From assembly GCA_027069135.1 (NCBI GenBank), contig JALXFE010000440.1, forward strand, positions 1 to 44,033: a stretch of 44,033 nucleotides of DNA, written 5' to 3'. Below the pieces are notes generated by a model, which did not search any database, had not been told where the DNA came from, and saw nothing but the letters and a program-made list of their open reading frames with translations. Each line of letters starts with the position of its first letter. Positions within the stretch are counted from its first letter, which is position 1. Of the stretch, positions 26,301 to 33,400 are shown one piece after another. Source of the DNA: Thermoanaerobaculia bacterium (lineage in GTDB: Bacteria > Acidobacteriota > Thermoanaerobaculia > Multivoradales > JAHZIX01). A program made the position numbers and the translations under genes.

Positions 26301-28273
26301 GGATTCCCTTGCCTACCTATCCCTTCGAGAGGGAGCGGATCTGGGCGGAGCCGGAGATGGACCGCCAAGAGGCCTTCGGGCGACTGGGAGCGCGGGGGGA
26401 GCGAAAGCCCCTGGAGGATTGGTTCTACGCCCCCACCTGGAGCCGCCGGGAGAGCCTTTCGAAGACCCCCGCGGCGCCGGAAGGCGGTGCCGAGACCTGG
26501 TGGGTCTTCGCCGATGCCGGCTCGCCGCCGGCGGCGGCAGCCCACCTGTTGCAGGCCGGGGGTCGCTCCGTCGTGGTGATCGAGGCTGGCGAGGCCTACC
26601 AGGCCCCGGAGAACGGAAGATGCCGTCTGCGGCGGGGTCGGTTCGAGGACTATCAGCGGTTGTTGGAGACCCTGGGCACGGAGTCCCTGGGTTCGGGGAC
26701 CCTGGCAGGGGTCGTCTTCGGCTGGGCGCTACCCGCGGATTCCGGGGCATCGGAGAGTCTCGATACCCGAGGACTCTGGGATCTGGTGTTGTTGGCCCGG
26801 GCTCTCGGATCCCGGCCCCAGGGGCTCACCCTCGACATCGTCACCGCCGGTGGCCAGGAAGTCCTGGGGGATGAAGAGCTCGTCCCCGACCAGGGGGCGA
26901 TTTCGGGTCTCGCCAAGGTCATTCCTCAGGAGTATCCGCAGTTGCGCTGCCGCACCGTCGATCTATCTGTGGAGCTTCTGCGCCGCGGCGACGGCCCTCC
27001 GAAGCAGCGCGCCTTGGAAGCTCTGGTCCGGGAGTGGCTCGAGGAGCCTTCCAGCACCGCGGTGGCCGTGCGCGGGGCGCGCCGGTGGCAACAAGGCTTC
27101 GAGGCTTTGCCGGTGGCTGCCGCCGGAGCTCCGGCTCTACGCCGGGACGCGGTGGTGCTGCTCGCCGGTGGGGTCCACCCCTTCACCTTGATGGTGGGCG
27201 AGGCCCTGGCTTCCCAAGGGCCGGTGCGCCTGGCCTTCCTTGGCGAGTCCGGCCTGCCCCCTCGGGAGGATTGGCCGGCCTGGATCGAATCCGCTGCTGA
27301 GGACGAGACCTGCCGGAATCTGAGGAGCCTCCTGGCCCTCGAAGAGCAGGGAGCTTCGGTGCTGGTGCTGCCGGCGGAGCTTCACCGCCCGGACCAGGCC
27401 GCCGCGGCGGTGGATCAGGTCCTGGAGCTGTGGGGTGCGATTCACGGGGTCCTCTTCACCTCCGGCGAGCTGGCGCCGGAGTACGTGCGGGGGCTGGCGG
27501 AGCTCGACGGGGAGTTTCTGGCCTACCGCATGGGCCAGCGGTTGCGATCGCTCGAAGCCCTGGAGTCGGCCCTGGGGGATCGCCCTCTGGACTTCTTCTG
27601 GCTCTCGTCTACCGTTGCCGCGGTACTGGGCGGTCTGGCCGTCGGCGTCGAAGCGGCAGCGGATTCCTTCCTCGACACTCTGGCCCGCCAGCGTTGTCAG
27701 GAAGGCCGATCCTATTTGAGCATCGGCTGGGATGCCTTCCGGTTCGGCCATGAAGACGCCGAGACCTCAGCTCGATTGCCCCGGGCAGCCCTGACCCCGT
27801 CCGAAAGTGGGGAGGTCGTTCATCGGCTGCTGGCCGCCGGCCTGACCTCCCACGTGGTGATTTCCACCACCGACCTTCCCGCTCGGGTCCGGGGGGCTCT
27901 CGGAAGGGTCTCGGAGGAAGGGACGAGCAGTCTCCGGCAACGACCAGCCGACTTGGCCCAGGAGTATCTGGCGCCGCGCAACGAGGTGGAAGAAGAGGTA
28001 GCCCAGATCTGGTCCGAAGTGCTGGGGATAGATCCCATCGGCGTGGAAGACAACTACTTCGATCTAGGGGGAAACTCCCTTCTCGCCACCCAATTGGTGT
28101 CCCGCCTACGGGGTCGTTTCCAGGTGGAGCTGGCCCTCCAGGGCTTTTTCGAAGGAGCCACGGTCAGCAACGTCGCCCGCAGCATCGACATGGCCCGATG
28201 GGCCGGTGAACAACAGGCCGAGGCTCAGGAGCCTGTCCTGGTTGCCAGTGGTGAAGAAGTCGGCGAGATCTGA
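20342..28273 (+). CDS. Hybrid NRPS-PKS: C-A-PCP followed by a catalytically dead KS-AT-KR-ACP
   Basis: 2643 residues, starting 6 nt after the PKS. Residues 1-35 form a charged N-terminal docking helix. C domain 45-486: HHIISD intact (H181, H182, D186), but HHxxxDG has T for G. A domain 513-1030: TSGSTG at 674; specificity positions read D-L-F-D-F-S-L-V-W-K, nearest to cysteine-type codes such as DLYNLSLIWK. PCP: S1071. The PKS part looks inactive. KS 1138-1570 keeps C1313 and H1489, but EAHGTGT is EATGTGT (T1449 replaces His). AT 1660-2000 reads GGSGVGE with Gly at the catalytic Ser position (1752) and has no HAFH. KR 2023-2520 lacks the glycine-rich motif and the catalytic Tyr/Asn. ACP keeps S2579. 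The tail ends in EEVGEI, like a ligand for TubC_N docking domains. It probably adds one amino acid to the polyketide chain and passes it on. Confidence 0.92.
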   Translation: MDRPPAKNLENLSDRQRRLLELLLKEKGSADGGKESRTAITARSGSGPAPLSFAQQRLWFIDQLQPGTAAYNIPSGVRLKGPLNAGLFGQALKRTVARHETLRSTFELREGQPVQPVAARATAVLPLLDLRALPRGDRDTEAQKVVDGLARRPMSLASSPPWRALLVRVEESDHVFMTVMHHIISDTWTTGVFFREMVGHYKALLEGGEAKVPDLPVQYGDYSTWQRKALEGGSLSGQLDYWIRQFQDAPPLLSLPTDRPRPAVQTFRGGRINLVLPNTLTDRLKELSAQQEATFFMTLMAGYQILLYRYTHEPDLLVGTPMANRDRVELENLIGLFVNTLVLRTGFHGRPTFRQLLDQVRATTLEGLSNHDVPFERVVEELTLERDTSRNPLFQVLFAFQNVPIPELVAEGLTLERYEFRETTARLEVELDLQEMPYGFVGWLGYNADLFDEATVERMARNFRVLLEGIAENPDRAVGQLPLLSENERREVTAEWNQTTAPYDKEATLHGLFEAQARQRPEALAVVCGARNLTYGELEARANRLANLLLKAGVGPTTPVGIYLRRGLDSVVSVLAVLKAGGNYIPLDLAFPVARMKTIVESAGARHLLTQSSLYEDLEDLRPCLEHVVLLDASWEGESAEGLRIWSPEELEAQSPTAPPILVPAEAWAYTIFTSGSTGVPKGVMVQHRPVSNLIEWVAQTFDFGPRDQVLFITSLSFDLSIFDVFGLLAVGGSIRVATDEEKRDPAALLSILEAEPITFWDSAPAALQQLAPLFEAGAVADAALRLAFLSGDWIPVGLPGEVVKAFPGSRVISLGGATEATVWSNFFPVRELPEHWVSIPYGRPIRNARYYVLGDGLDPEPVNASGDLFIAGECLSFGYLASPALTAWKFVPDPFSQSGGRLYRTGDRARFWKDGNLEFLGRLDHQVKIRGYRIELGEIAAALTEHEDLRDAVVLVREDTPGDRRLVAYVVASEGEAPGFAELRAFLLRRLPEYMVPTLFLPIEGIPTTANGKLDRQALPAPELERPDLGEAYVDPEGEMEETIAGIWRRVLQVDRVGRQDNFFTLGGHSLLLTQIHGELKEKLSADLSLVDLFTYPTVGSLAEFLTTSHDAQEEVAASLTRAAARKGASASSQEEGVAIIGMALRYPRSRDVDEFWHNLRNGIECIDFFSEEEVLAAGVDPELVQHPDYVRAEGTVSDVDKFDWRFFGYGTPEEVELVDPQQRIFMEIAWECFERAGYNPFTAQESIGVFGGVNISSYMFNTLYDYDPFKVMSSFLTRIGLLVGNQNDYLCTRLAYHFNLRGPALTVQTACSTATVATHLATQSLLRNECDLCLAGGVQIRVPQNMGYLYQEGGFPSPDGHCRSFDAKAKGNVHGNGAGILLLKRLSEAVRDGDRIHAVIRGTAVANDGSVKVGFTAPGVSGQARVAAEAMAVAGLSPEDIGYLEATGTGTELGDPIEVEALTKAYRLSTDKVGFCPIGSVKSNIGHTDAASGAAALIKTALALENEEIPPSLHFEEPNPRIDFASSPFEVNTELKAWPRDGKTRRAAVHTYAVGGTNTHIILEEAPRVRASSPSRPWQLLPLSALTSTALHQATENLAQYLEGSGEDLADVAFTLQVGRRDLSLRRAVLCTDRGEAATLLRSLEPERVVTGTGVREAPTVTLFLSEDEGLKVSAFAEIYRAEPLFRDAVDEISSDLEGFLGGSLSESLLASEEALAEELRAPIHFAVLYALGRLWRSWGVEPRRIGGSGVGELAAACLAGVLAPSAAARLAAEEGKILAASPLSPCLEVHGDLSALEELLPETLRISSISGEETCTLMGPEPEVEAFRDVLEGEGFAAFILGKKRCPPLPGTPELGTYRLILEGLVSAPAEIGWLSSVRGGAMTPEQAQDPSYWETRLSATVRTAKVLRSVLSDPRQILLEVVSSGLGVSDLSGSGGDLSRRVASLGDGSRPPQGALLRALGELWTAGVAVDWAGFSSREERCRIPLPTYPFERERIWAEPEMDRQEAFGRLGARGERKPLEDWFYAPTWSRRESLSKTPAAPEGGAETWWVFADAGSPPAAAAHLLQAGGRSVVVIEAGEAYQAPENGRCRLRRGRFEDYQRLLETLGTESLGSGTLAGVVFGWALPADSGASESLDTRGLWDLVLLARALGSRPQGLTLDIVTAGGQEVLGDEELVPDQGAISGLAKVIPQEYPQLRCRTVDLSVELLRRGDGPPKQRALEALVREWLEEPSSTAVAVRGARRWQQGFEALPVAAAGAPALRRDAVVLLAGGVHPFTLMVGEALASQGPVRLAFLGESGLPPREDWPAWIESAAEDETCRNLRSLLALEEQGASVLVLPAELHRPDQAAAAVDQVLELWGAIHGVLFTSGELAPEYVRGLAELDGEFLAYRMGQRLRSLEALESALGDRPLDFFWLSSTVAAVLGGLAVGVEAAADSFLDTLARQRCQEGRSYLSIGWDAFRFGHEDAETSARLPRAALTPSESGEVVHRLLAAGLTSHVVISTTDLPARVRGALGRVSEEGTSSLRQRPADLAQEYLAPRNEVEEEVAQIWSEVLGIDPIGVEDNYFDLGGNSLLATQLVSRLRGRFQVELALQGFFEGATVSNVARSIDMARWAGEQQAEAQEPVLVASGEEVGEI

Positions 28274-28286
28274 GGGCTCGAGAGAT

Positions 28287-30410
28287 ATGGCGAGCAGAAC
28301 GTTACAAGTCGCCGAGTTGGTGAGCTTTGTGCGAGACCGGGCGGTGGAGCTCCAGGTGAAGGGGGAGTGCCTGACCTTTCGAGGAGCCATGGGAGACCTG
28401 CCGCCCCAGGTGCGCCGGGATCTGGTCGAGCGGAAAGGCGAGATCCTGCGTTTCCTCGCTGCGCCTCCGGACGGCGGAGCCTCGAATCCTCTGGCTCCGC
28501 TTCTGCAACCCTTGAGGATCGGATCTCTCGAAATCTCGAACCGACTGGTGCTCTCTCCCATGGAAGTGGACCTCGGCGAGGTGGACGGCAGGGTCTCTCC
28601 CCGGGTGGTGGATTATTACGCCGCCCGAGCCCGGGGCGGCGTCGGTCTGGTCATCGTCGAGGCGACCTGCGTCGACGCGCCGGTGGGACGCCTCGCCCCG
28701 ACGCAGCTGGTAGCCGATCATGATGGAGCGATTCCGGGTCTTCAGCGGCTGGCACGGGCTATTCAGCGGGGAGGGGCCCGGGCGGCGCTACAACTACAAC
28801 ATGCCGGGCGCAAGACCAGCGCTGCGCTCACCGGTGTGCGACCGGTAGCACCGTCGCCGGTACCCAATCATCTGGGAGAGACGCCCCGGGAGCTCGAGCC
28901 GGAGGAGATTCATGCTCTGGCCCGGCGGTTTGGAGATGCTGCCGCCCGTGCCCAGATGGCGGGCTTCGATGCGGTGGAGATTCACGCCGGTCACGGCTAC
29001 CTTCAGGCGCAATTCCTTTCCCCTACCTACAACCAGCGTTCCGACGAGTACGGCGGAAGCGCGAAAAACCGTGGACGGTTCCTGTTGGAAACCGTCCGGG
29101 AAGTGCGGCGCCGGGTGGGGCGAGGCTTTCCCGTCCTCTGTCGCCTGAGCGCCTTGGAGCTGGAGGTCGAAGGGGGATTGCGGCCCCTCGCCGGAGGGTT
29201 GTCTTTCGAGGAAACCCGACGCCTCGCTCCTCTTCTCGAAGCTGCCGGTGTGGCCGCCATCGACCTCTCCGCGACCCTGGTGGGACCGGCCTTGCTCCAT
29301 CCCATGGCCTGGCCGGAGGCTGCCTTGGCGGAATACGGTCGAGGGCTCAAGGAGACGGTGTCGATCCCCGTCAGCCTCACGTCTCGGATCCCCGTGGCCT
29401 GGGCGGCGGAGCAGATCGCTGCCGGCGCCTTGGACATGGTGCGCCTGGGCCGGCCCCTGTTGGCGGATCCGGAGCTACCCCGGAAGCTGAGATCGCCGGC
29501 GGTTGGAGAGATCCGGCCCTGCATCTACTGCTCCGAATGTCTGGACGGACCTCGCCGGGAGCCGGCTGCAGTATGCGCTGTCAACCCGCGTCTGGGCCGG
29601 GAAGGGGAGGCGGAGACCGACGCCATCGAGGCTCGCACGGTGGTGGTTGCCGGGGGCGGGCCGGCGGGGATGGAAGCCGCTTGCGCCGCCGCTCGCCGGG
29701 GGCATCGGGTCCACCTCTTCGAGCGGGGAGAGGAGCTTGGAGGACAGCTCCTTCTCTCTTCCAAGCCGGACTCCGCCGCCATCACCTACGGTGCCTTCCT
29801 GCGCTTTCTTCAGGCCGAGGTCGAACGCTCGGAGGTACGAGTTCACCTGGGAGAAGAGCTCGGACCGGAGGCTTTGGAGGCCTTGGGGGCTCAGGTCTTG
29901 GTCCTCGCCACGGGAGCCAAAGCCATCTCGACCCTCCCTGCCGGAGCCGATGGAGCGATCACCGCCATCGATGTCCTCAAAGGGGCACCGACGGGGGAGC
30001 GGGTGGCGGTCGTCGGCGGCGGATTGGTCGGTTGCGAGACGGCCCTGAAGCTGGCGGCCCGGGGCCACCAGGTGACCTTGATGCACCGCGGCGCGGGCCT
30101 CGCCGAGAGGGTTCCGGCGGAGGTGCGCACATGGCTTCTATGGGCCTTGGAACAAGAGGGCCTGGAGCTTCGCCGCCGATGCGAGGCCCGGCAGGAAAGC
30201 GCCGGTGAGCTCATCTTGCTCCAGGACGGACGAGAGGTCGCGGAGCGATTCGACACGGTGGTCCTGGCCGTGGGGGCTGAGCCGGATCTCGGGCCCTGGC
30301 AGGAGTTTTCCGGTGAGGGCCTGGAGATTGTGGTGTTGGGGGATTGCCGAAAGCCCCGGGACCTGCGCCACGCGGTTCATGACGGGTATTGGTCGGCACA
30401 GGATTTCTGA
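28287..30410 (+). CDS. TubC_N docking domain fused to Old-Yellow-Enzyme / dienoyl-CoA reductase-like flavoenzyme
   Basis: 707 residues, 13 nt after the hybrid gene. Residues 5-56 are a TubC_N-type NRPS docking domain (VAELVSFVRD... LQVKGECLTFRGAMGDLPPQVRRDLVERKGEILRFL). Residues ~68-400 are an FMN-binding TIM barrel of the Old Yellow Enzyme family, with QHAGRKTS, EIHAGHGYLQAQFLSP and DEYGGSAKNR motifs. C412, C415, C418 and C430 can hold a [4Fe-4S] cluster. From ~449 to the end are the two Rossmann segments (VAGGGPAGMEA and VVGGGLVGCE) of NAD(P)H:flavin reductases such as FadH. It should pass electrons from NAD(P)H via FAD, Fe-S and FMN to reduce an activated C=C or similar bond. The docking domain implies an assembly-line-bound substrate. 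Spacing CxxCxxC is one residue shorter than in FadH. ATG 28287 is used; an earlier in-frame start would overlap the upstream gene. Confidence 0.9.
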   Translation: MASRTLQVAELVSFVRDRAVELQVKGECLTFRGAMGDLPPQVRRDLVERKGEILRFLAAPPDGGASNPLAPLLQPLRIGSLEISNRLVLSPMEVDLGEVDGRVSPRVVDYYAARARGGVGLVIVEATCVDAPVGRLAPTQLVADHDGAIPGLQRLARAIQRGGARAALQLQHAGRKTSAALTGVRPVAPSPVPNHLGETPRELEPEEIHALARRFGDAAARAQMAGFDAVEIHAGHGYLQAQFLSPTYNQRSDEYGGSAKNRGRFLLETVREVRRRVGRGFPVLCRLSALELEVEGGLRPLAGGLSFEETRRLAPLLEAAGVAAIDLSATLVGPALLHPMAWPEAALAEYGRGLKETVSIPVSLTSRIPVAWAAEQIAAGALDMVRLGRPLLADPELPRKLRSPAVGEIRPCIYCSECLDGPRREPAAVCAVNPRLGREGEAETDAIEARTVVVAGGGPAGMEAACAAARRGHRVHLFERGEELGGQLLLSSKPDSAAITYGAFLRFLQAEVERSEVRVHLGEELGPEALEALGAQVLVLATGAKAISTLPAGADGAITAIDVLKGAPTGERVAVVGGGLVGCETALKLAARGHQVTLMHRGAGLAERVPAEVRTWLLWALEQEGLELRRRCEARQESAGELILLQDGREVAERFDTVVLAVGAEPDLGPWQEFSGEGLEIVVLGDCRKPRDLRHAVHDGYWSAQDF

Positions 30411-30476
30411 TGGTTGGTTTCTTCTCCCTGGGCCTCGACGGGCAGGGAGGCGGCTTCAGAGGAGGAGCCGGCAGAG

Positions 30477-33400
30477 ATGAACGTTTCCGTGATGCAGCAG
30501 CGGGCCGACGCCCGCGGTCTCTCGATCCCGGCTTTGGAGCGGCTCCTGGAACAGTGGGGTCTGGGGGGAGCTCGGTGGACCCTGGTGGGGGATGGGGTCA
30601 ACAAGACGCTGGAGGTGAAGCCCTCTTCCCCGGCCTTCGGTGGCGAGGATCGACTGGCGTTGCGCCTCTATTCGGGAGCCCAATACGACCCTCTGACGAT
30701 CCGATCCGAGCTCTCGTGGCTCGAATCCCTCAAGGGGGCGGGTCTGCGGGTGCCGGTGGGGCTCCCCGGACGGGATGGGACCTCCATCGTGGCGGCTCGG
30801 GAGGTCGTGGGCGAGGTCGGCAGCTCGGCGGTGCTCTTCAGCTGGTTGGAGGGGAGCCCCGTTCCGGAGCCCCTGTCTCCAGCTACCGCCCGAAGGCTGG
30901 GAGAGTTCATGGCGAGGCTCCACCGCCATTCGCAGACCTTTGCGGCGGGGCTCGACTTCAAACGACCCCGCTACGGCTTAGAACGCCTCCTAGGAGACGG
31001 AAAATCCGCCGGTGGGAAGGGTGCCGTGCCCTTCTGGACCGACGAGGTCAGGGCTTTGGCCCGAAGGGCCGGGGAGGTTCTTCGGCAGGAGTTGGGAAGA
31101 TTACGACAGGAGCCCGGCGAGGCCGCCTCCGGTGGTTGGGGTTTGATTCATGGAGACCTGCAGATCACCAACTTTCTCCTCCAGGAGGGAGAGCTCGGGG
31201 CCATAGATTTTGCCGATTTCGGTTGGGGCTTTTTCCTCTACGACGTGGCGGCATCCCTGCTGCCGGTGCGGCATAGCTCGGAGTTTCCAGCCCTGCGGGA
31301 CGCCTTCCTTCGAGGCTACACCGGGGTCCGGCCGCTGATGCCCTCCGCCAAGGATCTCTTGGAGCCGTTCTTCGCTGCCCGGGCCCTCTTCATTCTGCGC
31401 TGGACCGGGGAGTTCTGGCACCTGCCTTCGGTGCGCGAGACGGCGAAGACGACCTTGCCCTTTCTCAAAGGGGAGCTCCGGCGATTCCTCGGCGAAGACG
31501 CTCCCGGAGCCCCGGGAGGGGATGGGGTCGTCGAGCTCTTGAGCCGGCTCCGAGCTTCGGGGATCAAGCTTTGGGAAGAGGAAGGCCGGCTGCGCTTCAA
31601 AGCTCCTGAAGGGACGATGACTTCGCAGCTCCGGCAACGGCTGGCCGAGAAGAAGGGACAGCTTCTCCTCTTCCTCGTGCGGCACCGACAGGCCGGCCAG
31701 AAGACCCAGGAACCGGCGTTGGAGCCCCTCCCCCGGCGGAAGCATATGCCGCTGTCTTTCGCCCAGGAACGCCTGTGGATCCTTCATCGACTGGAGCCGG
31801 AGAGCCCGGCCTACAACATTTCCCAGGGGATTCGCCTCGAGGGGAGGTTGGTCCCCTCCGCGCTGCGCAAGACTCTGCAGGAGATCGTGCGACGCCACGA
31901 GATCCTGCGGACCTCCTTCGGCCTTTCGGATGCGGACGAACCGGCCCAGATCATCGCTCCTGCCTTGGAGCTCGAGATCCCCACCGTCGACTTTCGGGGC
32001 CTCGCCGCGGGGGCCGGTGCGGGGAAGGTAGAGGCCCTGACCTCCCGGCTGGCCAACCAACTGGCTTCAATGCCCTTCGACCTCAGCCGGATCCCTCTGC
32101 TGCGTTTCGTTCTCCTTCGCACCGGCGAAGCCCGGCACCTCCTGTTGCTCAGTCTGCACCACATCATTTCCGATGGCTGGTCCAGCGGCATCCTGATGCG
32201 GGAGATGGCGACCCTCTATGGAGATTTCCTGAACGGCGCAGAGCCGTCCTTGGGGGAGTTGGGGCTGCAATACGCGGATTTCAGCGGCTGGCAGCGGCGC
32301 TGGCTTCAAGGGGAGGTGCTAGAGGGGCAGCTGGAGTATTGGCGTCAACATCTGGCGGGGGCCCCGGGTCTCCTGGAGCTTCCCGCGGACCGCCCCCGGC
32401 CGCCGGTCCAGAGTTTTCGTGGTGGCCGCCGGGAGGTGGCGTTGGATGGGCAGCTTTCATCCCGCCTCAAGAGCCTGGGGCAGCAGAGCGGGGCGACTCT
32501 CTTCATGAGCCTGGTAGCGATCTATGGAGCCCTCCTCTTTCGCTACTCCGGCCAGCGGGATCTGCTCCTGGGCTATCCCATCGCCAACCGCAACCGGGTG
32601 GAGATCGAGCCCCTCATGGGGTTCTTCGTCAACACTCTGGTGCTGCGGGCTCGGTTCTCCCCGGGGCAGACCTACAGAGAGCTCCAGGAGCAGATGCGGC
32701 GGATCACCGTCGATGCCTACAACCATCAGGACCTGCCCTTCGAACGGCTGGTGGAAGAGCTCCACCCGGAGCGGGACGTGAGCCACACGCCCCTGTTCCA
32801 GGTCATGTTCACCCTCCAGAACGCCCCCCTGCCGAAGCTCGCGATGCCGGGGCTGGAGCTCGGGTTCGTCCGGCCGGAAAAGGCCGCCGTGCAGCTGGAC
32901 CTGGACATGACCCTGCGGGATGGGGAGGACGGTCTCCGGGGTGTGTTGGCCTACAGCCTGGATCTCTTCGACCCGACCACCGCCGAACGCTTGACAGAGC
33001 ATTTCGCGGCCCTGGCAGCAGCGGCGATGGCGCAGCCGGACCTTGCCCTGGAGCGCCTCTCCCTGCTGCCCCCGGCCCAGCAGCATCAATTGCTCCTGGA
33101 GTGGAACGACACCGCAACGAGCTACCCTCTCCAGCGTTCCTTCCCGGAGCTCTTCGGGCGGTCCGTCGAAGAATTCTCGGAGCGGATAGCGGTGCGCTGC
33201 GGGGACGAGGTCTGGACCTACGGCGAGCTCGGGGCCCGATGCGCCGGGCTGGCTGCTCGGTTCCGGGAGAAAGGCCTGATCCCCGGCGGGGTGGTCGCCG
33301 TGTTGGCCCACCGAGGGCCGGATCTCCTGGCCGCCATAGTGGCCGTCCTCCAGGCCGGGGGTGCCTACCTGCCCCTCGATCCCCTCCACCCATCGCGGCG

